Positions 16,143 through 25,054 of a stretch of DNA of 64,000 bases are shown here, piece by piece. The notes beneath the pieces were generated by a model that saw nothing but the letters and a program-made list of their open reading frames with translations, was not told where the DNA came from and made no database searches. The position numbers and the translations under genes are program-made. Position 1 is the stretch's first letter. Each line of letters starts with the position of its first letter. The DNA is from Clostridia bacterium (GTDB lineage: Bacteria > Bacillota > Clostridia > Oscillospirales > Oscillospiraceae), in NCBI GenBank assembly GCA_009929315.1, contig SAAS01000004.1, positions 1-64,000 on the forward strand, read 5' to 3'.

Positions 16143-17693
16143 ATGGCTATCAAACTCATCATGCTCATCGTTTTCTTCGCAATTATGATAGGTGTCGGCT
16201 TCTATTGCCGCCGCCACGCAACCGATGTTAACGGCTTCGTTCTCGGCGGGCGCTCCGTAGGTCCCTGGCTCACCGCCTTTGCCTATGGCACAACCTATTT
16301 CTCGGCGGTTATCTTTGTCGGCTACGCAGGTCAATTTGGCTGGAAATTCGGCATTTCCGCAACTTGGATAGGCATCGGAAACGCCGTTCTCGGAAGTCTT
16401 TTAGCCTGGGTGGTTTTGGGAAGGCGAACACGCCTCATGTCGCATCATTTTGAAAGCGCAACAATGCCCGAGTTTTTCGGTGCGAGATTTGACAATAAAA
16501 CTTTAAAAATTATTGCTTCTCTCATCGTCTTTATTTTCTTGATTCCCTACACTGCGTCCCTATACAACGGACTTTCACGTCTTTTCGGCATGGCCTTCAA
16601 TATTGATTACACGCTTTGTATCGTTATAATGGCAGTTCTGACGGGCATTTACGTTATCGCCGGCGGTTACATGGCAACGGCAATCAACGACTTTATTCAG
16701 GGCATAATCATGCTTATCGGCATTGTTTCCGTCATCTTCGCCGTTCTGAAAACAAACGGCGGCTTCCTGGGTTCGCTTGACGCGCTTTCAAAGGTTTCAG
16801 ACGAAACTGTTTCTACTTCTCCGGGTATTTTCGCCTCATTCTTCGGTCCGGATCCGCTTAATCTACTCGGTGTAATTGTACTTACCTCTCTCGGCACCTG
16901 GGGTCTTCCACAGATGGTTCAGAAATTCTATGCAATCAAGAGCGAAAAAGACATTAAAAAGGGTGCGATTATATCAACAATATTTGCGGGTGTAATTGCC
17001 GGAGGCTGCTACTTCATGGGCGGCTTCGGAAGGCTCTTTACAACAGCAGACGCCGTAAAAACAGGCGGGTTCGACTCGATTATCCCCGGCATGCTTTCAG
17101 GTTTTTCTCCTGTTCTGATAGGACTTATCGTGATTCTTGTCCTTTCGGCTTCGATGTCAACGCTCTCCTCTTTGGTTATGGCTTCCTCCTCGACGCTTAC
17201 GCTTGATTTTGTCAAGCCCCTATTCGCGAAGGATATGAAGGAAAAGAATCAGCTTCTCAGCATAAGGCTTTTGATTGTCCTATTTATCTTCATTTCCGTT
17301 GTCATCGCAATTCAGCAGTACACAGCGAGCGTAACCTTCATAGCGCAGCTGATGGGCATTTCGTGGGGCGCCTTAGCGGGCTCCTTCCTTGCCCCCTTCC
17401 TTTTCAGCCTATACTGGAAACGCACAACAAAGGCAGCGGTCTTCACGAACTTTGCGTTCGGCTCGGGAATAATGATACTCAACCTAGCCGCACGACTGCT
17501 CAAACTCGATATTTTCCCGACAATTCTCGTTTCCCCGATAAACTGCGGTGCCTTCGCAATGCTGGCAGGCTTCATTATTGTACCTGTTGTTTCGCTCCTA
17601 ACAAAGGCGCCCGATAAAGAACTTATTGACGATGCCTTCTCCTGTTATGATACAACCGTTGTCGTAACGGCAAAGCATGCTTTAAGCGATTAA
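16143..17693 (+). CDS. Sodium:solute symporter (SSS family) under T-box control
   Basis: 516 residues with about 13 membrane helices, matching the SSS family (PutP/PanF relatives) that couple solute uptake to sodium. Typical segments: GFVLGGRSVGPWLTAFAYG (about 28-46), the IYVIAGGYMATAINDFIQG stretch (about 173-191), and LSASMSTLSSLVMASSSTL, the Ser/Thr-rich sodium-site helix (about 335-353). Start ATG 16143 after AAAGGA; an ATG ten codons upstream lies inside the terminator T run and is rejected. The T-box with a Tyr specifier predicts an amino-acid substrate, most simply tyrosine or an aromatic relative. Confidence 0.88.
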   Translation: MAIKLIMLIVFFAIMIGVGFYCRRHATDVNGFVLGGRSVGPWLTAFAYGTTYFSAVIFVGYAGQFGWKFGISATWIGIGNAVLGSLLAWVVLGRRTRLMSHHFESATMPEFFGARFDNKTLKIIASLIVFIFLIPYTASLYNGLSRLFGMAFNIDYTLCIVIMAVLTGIYVIAGGYMATAINDFIQGIIMLIGIVSVIFAVLKTNGGFLGSLDALSKVSDETVSTSPGIFASFFGPDPLNLLGVIVLTSLGTWGLPQMVQKFYAIKSEKDIKKGAIISTIFAGVIAGGCYFMGGFGRLFTTADAVKTGGFDSIIPGMLSGFSPVLIGLIVILVLSASMSTLSSLVMASSSTLTLDFVKPLFAKDMKEKNQLLSIRLLIVLFIFISVVIAIQQYTASVTFIAQLMGISWGALAGSFLAPFLFSLYWKRTTKAAVFTNFAFGSGIMILNLAARLLKLDIFPTILVSPINCGAFAMLAGFIIVPVVSLLTKAPDKELIDDAFSCYDTTVVVTAKHALSD

Positions 17694-17699
17694 AATAAA

Positions 17700-17732
17700 A
17701 AAGTCCCAATGCGAGTCGCATTGGGACTTTTT
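17700..17732 (+). terminator. Terminator of the symporter gene
   Basis: AAAGTCCCAATGCGA and its near-perfect complement TCGCATTGGGACTTT, ending in a T run. Confidence 0.9.
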
Positions 17733-17858
17733 ATGCACTTTTTAGAGAATTATCCGCAATAATCCGGTTTATCTCAGTCGTATTTTCAGCATTTAACTAA
17801 ATATCTGTGACGTCTGTGATATTCGTCAAATAAAAAGCCGTTTCGGCGGTGATAATAA

Positions 17859-17887
17859 TTGACAAAAAAGGTTTGCGGACTTACAAT
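17859..17887 (+). promoter_or_regulatory. SigA promoter upstream of corA
   Basis: TTGACA (17859-17864), 17 bases, TACAAT (17882-17887). It implies a leader of about 220 bases before corA. Confidence 0.8.
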
Positions 17888-17888
17888 T

Positions 17889-18104
17889 AGCTGTGCGCAT
17901 TCTATACGTTCCACAGTCTGTTCATGTCTGCGCACAGTCTCAGGCGGTAAATTTCCGCATTTGACGAAATTCAATTATAGGAAGTGAGAATCGATGAAGT
18001 CCGACCCGTTACCTGACAGTAACAACCCTCCTCCGACAGCGGAGAAATAATTTGTACAGAACTAAGCCTTTTGTTGCTTCGTTCTGTGCGAAGCAACGAA
18101 AGGA
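17889..18104 (+). promoter_or_regulatory. Long structured 5' leader of corA, class unknown
   Basis: The leader contains a CTGTGCGCA / TGCGCACAG stem (17890-17898 with 17929-17937), a middle part with GTGAGAATC near 17985, and a nine-bp hairpin GTTGCTTCG / CGAAGCAAC (18073-18097) that touches the ribosome-binding AAAGGA (18099-18104). A metal-responsive leader would make sense before a divalent-cation transporter. I do not see the conserved core of the Mg2+ (ykoK), NiCo or Mn2+ (yybP) riboswitches, so the class is left open. Confidence 0.4.
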
Positions 18105-18113
18105 ATGATATAT

Positions 18114-19058
18114 ATGGTCAAATACTACCTCTCAAAGGCCGGCCGCATTGAGGAAATTGAAAGCATTGAGAACGGCTGCTGGATTTCAATGACAGGCCCG
18201 ACCGAAGCAGAACTTGCACGAACCTCAAGGGACTTGGAGCTTGACATTGACACACTAAAAGCCTCCCTCGACACCTATGAGCGTTCCCGTATCGAAACTG
18301 ACGAAGACTACACAATGATACTCGTCAACATCCCGACTGTTGAAGAGCATACCGACAAGGAGCTCTACAACACGATACCTCTGTCTGTTATTGTGACAAA
18401 AGATGTCGTTATTACGGTTTGCAGCGAGGATACGCCGGTTATACACCCCTTTGTCTCCGGCAGAGTTCGTGATTTCCGCACCTTTATGAGATCACGCTTT
18501 ATCCTTCAGCTCCTCTATAAAATTTCAACTCTCTATCTGCAATACCTCAGTATAATCGACAGAAAAAGCGATGAAGTTGAAAACAAGCTCCATAAGTCAA
18601 CGAAAAACCACGAGCTGATCGAGCTGCTTAAGCTTGAAAAGAGCCTTGTCTATTTCACCACCGCCCTTCGCTCCAACGAAGCGGTGCTTGAAAAGCTCTT
18701 TCGTTACGACATTATTAAAAAGTACCCTGATGACGCTGATTTGCTTGACGATGTAATAGTCGAAAACAAGCAGGCTATCGAAATGGCGAATATTTACAGC
18801 GGAATTTTAAGCGGAATGATGGATGCTTTTGCCTCCGTTATTTCCAACAACCTCAACATCGTCATGAAGGTTTTGGCTATCATAACCGTGGTTATGGCGA
18901 TTCCCACCATGGTTTTCAGCGCTTTCGGGATGAACGTCAATATTGCCGCCGTTCCCTATTCACAAAGTCCGTGGAGCTTCGCGATTATTGTATTGGTTTC
19001 CATTATTTTAAGCATAGCAGTGTATGCCATATTCAGGAAGGTTAAGCTCTTCAAATAG
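18114..19058 (+). CDS. corA: CorA-family divalent cation transporter
   Basis: 314 residues. A long cytoplasmic N-terminal funnel domain (about 1-245) is followed by two C-terminal membrane helices with the FGMN motif (near 273-276) that defines the CorA Mg2+/Co2+/Ni2+ channel family. The conserved YGMN tyrosine is Phe here, which is seen in some homologues. The basic tail FRKVKLFK fits the cytoplasmic ring after helix 2. Start ATG 18114 lies nine bases after AAAGGA; an ATG at 18105 touches the ribosome site and is unlikely. It is monocistronic with a structured leader and a strong terminator. Confidence 0.9.
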   Translation: MVKYYLSKAGRIEEIESIENGCWISMTGPTEAELARTSRDLELDIDTLKASLDTYERSRIETDEDYTMILVNIPTVEEHTDKELYNTIPLSVIVTKDVVITVCSEDTPVIHPFVSGRVRDFRTFMRSRFILQLLYKISTLYLQYLSIIDRKSDEVENKLHKSTKNHELIELLKLEKSLVYFTTALRSNEAVLEKLFRYDIIKKYPDDADLLDDVIVENKQAIEMANIYSGILSGMMDAFASVISNNLNIVMKVLAIITVVMAIPTMVFSAFGMNVNIAAVPYSQSPWSFAIIVLVSIILSIAVYAIFRKVKLFK

Positions 19059-19073
19059 AGACGAATTGAATAA

Positions 19074-19107
19074 TAAAAACCCCCAATGCGCTGCATTGGG
19101 GGTTTTT
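19074..19107. terminator. Bidirectional terminator between corA and the DMT exporter
   Basis: AAAACCCCCAATGC / GCATTGGGGGTTTTT around a GCT loop; serves the two convergent genes. Confidence 0.9.
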
Positions 19108-19108
19108 A

Positions 19109-20053
19109 TTATTCAAAGAGCTTAGGGTTTACATCCGACCCGATTTCTTCGGGAACGGTTTTTCTCTTCTTAAAGAATCCGAGCTTTGTTTCGCAGATTA
19201 TAACAGCGATAAATATGAGGACAAAACCTGAAAGAAGCTTGGGCGTAAGCTTTTCGTGGTTTATAAGCACCGAAAACGCAGCGCCGAAAACAGATTCGAG
19301 GGTCAGGATAATTGCGGCCGTGGAGGGCGGTGTATGTTTCTGTCCGAAGGTTTGAAAAAGAAAACAAACAGCGGTGCACATTACGCATAGATAAATAATG
19401 CTCCAGACATTAGCCGCCGACATTTCACGCGGAAACGGTGTCGTAGCAAGCGCGGAAATCCAACTCAGAACGCCGGCTGTTGCAAACTGGACCATTGTCA
19501 GCAGCGCTACGCTGCGCCCTTTTATGTATTTTGATGTCAAAACAATGTGTACGGCGTAAAAAACGCTGCAGCAAAGGGTCAGAAGATCACCCAGTTCCAC
19601 AGTCTTGTCGTTTTTCAAAGAAACAAAACCGACTCCGACAAGACAGACCACTGTTGCGATAACATTGTACTTATCCGGACGTTTCTTGTAGATAAACCAA
19701 GCGATAAAGGGCACAAGAACGCAGTATGCCGCCGTTAAAAAAGCGTTTTTGCTCGGGGTTGAATATAGAAGCCCGTAGGTTTGTACTGTATAGCCCCCGA
19801 ATAGAAGCGCACCGAGCACAATGCCGTTTATTATATATTTTTTATCTAGGCTCTTTAATTGTTTCACGAAAACAAGCGCAAGCAGAACAGCCGCGCCGCT
19901 GAAGCGAAATGCAAGAATATAGAGCGTTGGAACAGGATTAGCGGAGCTTATGGTGTTTTTCAGCACCACAAATGAGGTGCCCCAAATTAGTGTAGTTATT
20001 AACAGCGCGGCTCTGCCGAGTATTGCGTTTTTTCTGGTTGTATCAATTGTCAT
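19109..20053 (-). CDS. DMT-superfamily transporter (EamA domains)
   Basis: 314 residues with ten predicted membrane helices in two EamA halves, typical of drug/metabolite exporters. ALLITTLIWGTSFVVLK opens the first half and the SVFGAAFSVLINHEKLTP signature lies in the second. The substrate is unknown. The ATG at 20053 begins at the conserved part; an upstream TTG at 20092 would add 13 polar residues. It lies 44 bases downstream of pcrA on the same strand. Confidence 0.85.
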   Translation of the reverse strand: MTIDTTRKNAILGRAALLITTLIWGTSFVVLKNTISSANPVPTLYILAFRFSGAAVLLALVFVKQLKSLDKKYIINGIVLGALLFGGYTVQTYGLLYSTPSKNAFLTAAYCVLVPFIAWFIYKKRPDKYNVIATVVCLVGVGFVSLKNDKTVELGDLLTLCCSVFYAVHIVLTSKYIKGRSVALLTMVQFATAGVLSWISALATTPFPREMSAANVWSIIYLCVMCTAVCFLFQTFGQKHTPPSTAAIILTLESVFGAAFSVLINHEKLTPKLLSGFVLIFIAVIICETKLGFFKKRKTVPEEIGSDVNPKLFE

Positions 20054-20097
20054 TTCAGTTTTGCTTATCCTTCCGGGTTCCTGCGGGAACAAATATA

Positions 20098-22494
20098 TTA
20101 TTTTTTTCTCATGTGCTCTGCCGCCGCCTTCAACATAAGGCGCTTCACGCCGCTCTCAAACTCAATTTCGACAAGGCTGTCGCCGCCCATGGGAGTGAGT
20201 TTAACTATGACGCCATCCTTAAATGCCGTGTGTATAATAGCGTCGCCGACCTTGAAACTCATGGAAACGTCCTGCTTTTGCGGCAAAGCCGTGCTGTATT
20301 TCGGTCTTTCGTTTAGATATGACTTTTTTGGAGAGGCGGAATAGGAGCTGACTTCAGGCCTTGTCGTAAAGCTGTCGTTTCTCAGGGCAGCCTTGCGCTC
20401 AATAAATTCGCTTGGAATTTCTTCAACAAAGCGTGAAGGATTGTTTGCGCTTGTCCGCCCGAAAAGCATGCGCTGCCTTGCACAGATTAGCGTAAGATTT
20501 TTGCGTGCGCGCGTAATGCCGACATAACAGAGCCTTCGCTCTTCCTCCATCTCCTCCGGCTCACCTATGCTTCTTATTCCGGGAAAAATACCTTCTTCGA
20601 CACCTATGATATATACGTTGTCAAATTCAAGCCCTTTTGCGGAATGCATGGTCATAAGCGTAACACAGTTCGAGTCATTATCATAATTGTCAATATCTGA
20701 ATATAGGGCAACCTCGTCCAGAAAACCGGCAAGACTCGTCTCCCCTGTTTCCTTGATGTAACTTAAAATGTTTGTCTTAAGCTCTCCGATGTTTTCGATT
20801 CTCGCCGTGTTTTCATCTGTGGGTTTAAGCTCCAGAGCTCTGACATAACCCGTTTTATCAAGCACTATGTCAAACAGCTCGTCAAGAGGCGTGCTTTCGG
20901 AGAGAAGGCGTAAATCATCAATCATATTTGCAAACTGTCTGAGCTTAACCGCCGACCTTTCCAAAGCAGGATATCTGTTTGCATTCCTCAGCACCTCAAA
21001 GAGGGCGCTACCTTCGGCAACGGCAATTGACTGCGCTGTTTCAACGGTCTTTTCTCCGATTCCGCGCGGAGGGTTGTTAACAACGCGCGTCAGGCGAAGT
21101 TCGTCCTGCGGAGAAAGTATTACGCAAAGGTATGCAAGAATATCTTTTATCTCCTGCCTGTCAAAGAAACGGGTACCTCCGATTATTCGGTAAGGTATGC
21201 TGTTTCTCTTCAAGGAGTATTCGATTTTATTCGATTGGGCGTTAATGCGGTATAGAACAGCGTTATCGCGAAAGTTTTCGCCCAACTCGACACTTTTTAG
21301 TATGCTTGAAGCCACGTATCTTGCTTCGTCGTCCTCGTTTTGAGCGATATAGAGTGTCAGCTTTTCACCCATATCCTTTTTCGTCCAAAGCTCTTTGCCC
21401 TTGCGCGCCTGATTGTTTCGGATAACGGCGTTTGCGGCGCCCAGAATATTGCCCATTGAGCGATAATTCTGCTCAAGGCGAATTACTCGAGCATTTTTGA
21501 ATTGTTTCTCAAAGCTCAGGATGTTTTCAATCGTGGCGCCTCGAAATTTATAAATGCTCTGGTCATCGTCGCCGACAACGCAGATATTGCCTCTTTTCCC
21601 CGTGAGTGCGGCGGCAAGGCGATACTGAAGATTATTCGTGTCCTGATACTCGTCAATCAGCACATACTTAAATAGCTTTTGATAATAGTCACGGACATCT
21701 TTGTTGCTTTCCAGAAGCAGCACAGTGTTATAGATTAAATCGTCGAAATCCATCGCGTTAGCGTCCTTAAGACGTTTGCTGTAAGCAATGAAAGCCTGTC
21801 CGATTATCTTTCGACGAATATCATTCATCGCGCTTGCCTGTGTGTAAAAATCTGCGGCTGTCTGAAACTCGTCCTTTGCCTTGCTGATATAATTCAAAAT
21901 TGATTTTGGCGGAAACTCCTTGTCGCTGATATCAAGCTCCTTGGCAATATGTTTTATCACGGAAAGGCTGTCCGAAGTATCATAAATCGTAAAGCTCCTG
22001 TCATAGCCCAGCTTATCAGCGTGACTGCGCAAAATACGCACGCAGGCGCTGTGAAAGGTCTGTGCCCAAATATCTCTGGCGTCCGCGCCAAGCATTCTTT
22101 CAAGACGCGTTTTAAGTTCGTCCGCCGCCTTATTGGTAAAAGTTATTGCTATAACTCTCCACGGCTCACAGGGTTCAAGAGCCGAAAGCCGCCTTGCCTC
22201 GGCAATATCTGGATAGTTTTCATCTTTTGCGGCGTCCTCAAGAATCTTGAGTTCGGCTTCGCTCGCGTTTTCAGGCAACTCTTCGCTGTCGCTGGCTTTT
22301 CCGTAACGCAGTAGATTTGCGATTCGGTTAATCAGAACTGTAGTTTTCCCGCTTCCTGCGCCCGCAAGCAGCAGCAAAGGTCCTTCAGTAGCCGTTACGG
22401 CTTTTATCTGCATATCGTTCAAGTTAGCAAAATCGCGCTCAATGACGGCTTTTCGCGCCCTTATATATCTGGTTTTAAAGTCTTTTTCAGTCAT
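20098..22494 (-). CDS. pcrA: ATP-dependent DNA helicase PcrA/UvrD
   Basis: 798 residues, superfamily 1A 3'-5' helicase for nucleotide excision repair, replication restart and removal of RecA filaments. Motif Ia-type Walker A LLLAGAGSGKTTVLINR (about 36-52), motif II VLIDEYQDTNN, motif III VVGDDDQSIYKFRGA, VTLMTMHSAKGLEFDNVYIIG (motif V) and VGITRARKNLTL (motif VI) are all intact. An acidic insert of about 35 residues (around 67-100, rich in Glu and Ala) lies between motifs I and Ib. The C-terminal SH3-like domain for RNA polymerase contact is present (VGDAIIHTAFKDGVI). Confidence 0.95.
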   Translation of the reverse strand: MTEKDFKTRYIRARKAVIERDFANLNDMQIKAVTATEGPLLLLAGAGSGKTTVLINRIANLLRYGKASDSEELPENASEAELKILEDAAKDENYPDIAEARRLSALEPCEPWRVIAITFTNKAADELKTRLERMLGADARDIWAQTFHSACVRILRSHADKLGYDRSFTIYDTSDSLSVIKHIAKELDISDKEFPPKSILNYISKAKDEFQTAADFYTQASAMNDIRRKIIGQAFIAYSKRLKDANAMDFDDLIYNTVLLLESNKDVRDYYQKLFKYVLIDEYQDTNNLQYRLAAALTGKRGNICVVGDDDQSIYKFRGATIENILSFEKQFKNARVIRLEQNYRSMGNILGAANAVIRNNQARKGKELWTKKDMGEKLTLYIAQNEDDEARYVASSILKSVELGENFRDNAVLYRINAQSNKIEYSLKRNSIPYRIIGGTRFFDRQEIKDILAYLCVILSPQDELRLTRVVNNPPRGIGEKTVETAQSIAVAEGSALFEVLRNANRYPALERSAVKLRQFANMIDDLRLLSESTPLDELFDIVLDKTGYVRALELKPTDENTARIENIGELKTNILSYIKETGETSLAGFLDEVALYSDIDNYDNDSNCVTLMTMHSAKGLEFDNVYIIGVEEGIFPGIRSIGEPEEMEEERRLCYVGITRARKNLTLICARQRMLFGRTSANNPSRFVEEIPSEFIERKAALRNDSFTTRPEVSSYSASPKKSYLNERPKYSTALPQKQDVSMSFKVGDAIIHTAFKDGVIVKLTPMGGDSLVEIEFESGVKRLMLKAAAEHMRKK

Positions 22495-22620
22495 TTTTGC
22501 ATCCCGTCAAAATTATTTGCGTATCATTTAATTATACTCTGATTATACCGTATATTCAATAACTTTGATGTTTGCACACTTGAAACTTTTTAACAAACTG
22601 TAAAGACTGCCGTCAAATTA

Positions 22621-22649
22621 TTGTTTGCCTCCTGAATTTACTGTAAAAT
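22621..22649 (+). promoter_or_regulatory. SigA promoter of the ion-channel gene
   Basis: TTGTTT (22621-22626), 17 bases, TAAAAT (22644-22649). Confidence 0.65.
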
Positions 22650-22695
22650 AGAACTGCGGTAAATAATCGCAAATCCAATTAAAAGAGGTGCTTAA

Positions 22696-23430
22696 TTGAG
22701 AAGAAGGATTTATGATTTAATAAGTGAAGCATTGGAAAACGACCTTTGGAGTAAGCTATACGATATATTTATGATATTCGTTATTCTGCTTAGCCTGATC
22801 TCCCTTGCTTTTAAGGAGTACGGGAGCCTGCTGAAGGTAATCGATCACATAACGGCAGCGATTTTTATTGTTGACTATCTTCTTCGCCTTATAACGGCGG
22901 ATTTTAAATTAGGTAAAAAAGGGGCCGTTCCTTTTCTTGTTTATCCTTTAACGCCCATGGCGTTTATTGATTTACTTGCAATTTTGCCCACGCTTTCTCC
23001 TTTAAGCCGCAGCTTTAAGCTTGTAAAGCTTCTGAAGCTTCTAAAATTTGCAAGAGTAATAAAAGCCATTAATTTTTTAAGGCACTCAAAGCATGTTTCG
23101 ATAATTGAAAATGTCTTCAGAAAACAAAAGGACCCACTGACCTTGGTTATAATAATGGCCTTTGCCTATATAACGGCCTCCGCTCTGGTAGTTTTCAATG
23201 TTGAACCTGATTCCTTCGGTTCCTTTTTTGACGCCGTTTATTACGCAACCATATCTCTGACCTCCTTGGGCAGCACCGGAGTAATCCTTGTATCGAATTT
23301 GGGGCGTGCAGTAACCATGATATCATCCGTTCTTGGAGTTGTTATTTTCGCTTTGCCTGCTGCTATTCTGACTGCGGGGTATTTAAGAGAATTGCAAACA
23401 TCGGATGAGAATAATGAATACACAAATTAA
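22696..23430 (+). CDS. Voltage-gated ion channel family protein with a non-canonical selectivity filter
   Basis: 244 residues with the six-helix layout of voltage-gated channels. S4 is clear: from Arg near 112, basic residues occur at every third position for six or seven turns (KLVKLLKLLKFARVIK). The pore loop reads YYATISLTSLGSTGVILVSNLGR where potassium channels have TVGYGD; TSLGSTG replaces it, so the aromatic and the acidic filter residues are lost. The inner helix FALPAAILTAGYL is typical. It is an ion channel of this superfamily, but potassium selectivity cannot be assumed. Start TTG 22696 after AGAGGTG. Confidence 0.85.
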   Translation: MRRRIYDLISEALENDLWSKLYDIFMIFVILLSLISLAFKEYGSLLKVIDHITAAIFIVDYLLRLITADFKLGKKGAVPFLVYPLTPMAFIDLLAILPTLSPLSRSFKLVKLLKLLKFARVIKAINFLRHSKHVSIIENVFRKQKDPLTLVIIMAFAYITASALVVFNVEPDSFGSFFDAVYYATISLTSLGSTGVILVSNLGRAVTMISSVLGVVIFALPAAILTAGYLRELQTSDENNEYTN

Positions 23431-23458
23431 AGGGAAAGCATAGCTTTCCCTTTCTTCT
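23429..23458. terminator. Bidirectional terminator between the channel gene and sigF
   Basis: AAAGGGAAAGC, ATA, GCTTTCCCTTT, followed by a T-rich tract. Confidence 0.85.
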
Positions 23459-24169
23459 TTATTGCTCAAGCATTTCCCGCAAGCGTTCAACCGCCCTCTT
23501 TTCAAGCCTCGAAACCTGCACCTGTGAAACTCCCATTACGCGCGCCGCCGCGTCCTGCGTAAGACTGTGAAAAAAGCGCAGCGCAACAACGTATCTCTCC
23601 CGCACCGGTAAACGGTCAATCGCTTCGCGCAGCGACACTCTTTCAACCAGCCGCTCCTCCTGTCCGAAGTCGCCGAGAACCTGTTCGAGAGTAAAGCCCT
23701 CTTCCCCCGCCTCGCGCTGAAGCGATTCGGTAGGGCCTACCGCGGTTTCAGCACTTGCGATGTCCGAAACATCAAAACCTGTTTCCTCAGAAATTTCGGA
23801 AAGAGTCGGCTCTCTTCCGAGGCTTTGTTCAAGCGAGCTTCGCGTGTTTTTTATCGTGTGAGCTCGCTCTTTAATACCGCGGCTAACCTTAACAGCCCCA
23901 TCATCGCGCAAAAAACGCCTTATTTCTCCTGAGATTTTCGGAACGGCGTAGGTTGAAAACTGTGTTCCGTACTCCTCGTCATATCCGGCAATAGCCTTTA
24001 GAAAGCCGACACAGCCGAGCTGATACAGGTCGTCCGCTTCCACTCCGCGCCCGAAAAACCTTCTTGCTATGCTCCAGATAAGTCCTGAATTTTCGGATAT
24101 AAGCTGCTCCGAGGCACTCTTATCTCCGTTTTTTGCTTTTCTTAAGGCTACGGTCATATCCAGCGTCAT
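23459..24169 (-). CDS. sigF: Sporulation sigma factor SigF
   Basis: 236 residues. SigF is the first forespore-specific sigma factor. Region 2 contains the DLYQLGCVGFLKAIAGYDEEYGTQFSTYA sequence type (split: DLYQLGCVGFLKAI, then FSTYAVPKISGEIRRFLRD). Region 3 reads REPTLSEISEETGF, and region 4 has the helix-turn-helix LTQDAAARVMGVSQVQVSRLE. Its start overlaps the spoIIAB stop by four bases (ATGA), the classic spoIIA operon order. It is held inactive by SpoIIAB until SpoIIAA is dephosphorylated. Confidence 0.97.
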   Translation of the reverse strand: MTLDMTVALRKAKNGDKSASEQLISENSGLIWSIARRFFGRGVEADDLYQLGCVGFLKAIAGYDEEYGTQFSTYAVPKISGEIRRFLRDDGAVKVSRGIKERAHTIKNTRSSLEQSLGREPTLSEISEETGFDVSDIASAETAVGPTESLQREAGEEGFTLEQVLGDFGQEERLVERVSLREAIDRLPVRERYVVALRFFHSLTQDAAARVMGVSQVQVSRLEKRAVERLREMLEQ

Positions 24170-24606
24170 ATAGCTGATGTCCTGCGGACTATTTTCCGCG
24201 TCATGGTAACGCTTGTACCCCGTCCCATTGCGGAGCGCACCTTCACCCTATCCATAAAACTCTCCATAATGGTAAAGCCCATTCCGCTGCGGTCATCCCC
24301 TCCCGTTGAGAACATCGGTTCACGAGCCTTGTCGACATCCTCAATTCCGACGCCGCTGTCACGAATCATTATTTCAAGGGTTGAGTCTTTTATTATACGT
24401 GCGCGCAGCCAAATAGTGCCCAGTTCATCGGGATAAGCGTGAACTATACAGTTAGTAACCGCCTCGCTGACCGCTGTTTTAATATCCGCAAGCTCCTCCA
24501 GAGTCGGGTCAAGCCGCGCCGCAAAGCATGCTACGCTCGCCCTGGCATAACTTTCATTAACGCTCTTGCTGGGAAACTCCATTTTTATGTAGTCGTTGTT
24601 CTTCAT
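24166..24606 (-). CDS. spoIIAB: Anti-sigma F factor and SpoIIAA kinase SpoIIAB
   Basis: 146 residues, GHKL-fold serine kinase that binds SigF and phosphorylates SpoIIAA. The N box is DIKTAVSEAVTNCIVHAY (about 42-59), the G1-type box IRDSGVGIEDVD (about 82-93) and the G2 box RSGMGFTIMESF (about 107-118). Start ATG 24606 follows AGGAGGAAAG by about eleven bases. It lies 15 bases after spoIIAA. Confidence 0.96.
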   Translation of the reverse strand: MKNNDYIKMEFPSKSVNESYARASVACFAARLDPTLEELADIKTAVSEAVTNCIVHAYPDELGTIWLRARIIKDSTLEIMIRDSGVGIEDVDKAREPMFSTGGDDRSGMGFTIMESFMDRVKVRSAMGRGTSVTMTRKIVRRTSAI

Positions 24607-24621
24607 AAGCTTTCTTTCCTC

Positions 24622-24939
24622 CTACCTTGTTTTCACAAAAACTTTTATAACTCTGTCAATGCCTGAGGCATCCAGTACGCGCAGCGCCTGTCCGCATGGA
24701 TTTTCAACCCACGCCTTGCCGCCTGTCTCCTTCATACGATTGCCGGTCTTAAGAATCACGGCAATTCCCGAACTGTCCATGAAACTAAGCTCGCTTAAAT
24801 CCATAATGCAATCCCGCGGCAAATGTTCATCTATCAAGTTTTCAATCGTTTTCATAACCGTTTTGGCACAATGATGGTCAAGCTCTCCGGCAAAATTGAG
24901 CCTTAAAACCCCGTCTTTTTCGCTTGCGAATATTCTCAT
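24622..24939 (-). CDS. spoIIAA: Anti-anti-sigma F factor SpoIIAA
   Basis: 105 residues, a single STAS domain. The phosphorylated serine lies in LSFMDSSGIAVIL (near residue 58), as in B. subtilis SpoIIAA. When dephosphorylated it releases SigF from SpoIIAB. Strong ribosome site GGGCGGAGGA before the ATG. First gene of the spoIIA operon. The valS terminator lies about 30 bases upstream, so the operon promoter must overlap that short gap or start within the valS end; I could not identify a SigH promoter with confidence. Confidence 0.95.
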   Translation of the reverse strand: MRIFASEKDGVLRLNFAGELDHHCAKTVMKTIENLIDEHLPRDCIMDLSELSFMDSSGIAVILKTGNRMKETGGKAWVENPCGQALRVLDASGIDRVIKVFVKTR

Positions 24940-24964
24940 ATAAAATCCTCCGCCCTTTGTAATA

Positions 24965-24998
24965 ATAAAAGCGCTGTGAGCATAATGCCCACAGCGCT
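24965..24998 (-). terminator. Terminator of valS
   Basis: AGCGCTGTG (24970-24978) pairs with CACAGCGCT (24990-24998); on the minus strand a TTTTATTATT tract follows. Confidence 0.85.
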
Positions 24999-25054
24999 AT
25001 TTTAGAATATTCTTCTGTATATTTCCTGTCGAAGGATGGGAGTAATGCCGAAAT

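Noticed and set aside
17960..18060. Cobalamin-riboswitch-like words (GTGAGAATC, then GACCCG) in the corA leader
   Set aside because: The flanking stems and the terminal GCCACTG box of that class are missing; the resemblance is short and probably chance.
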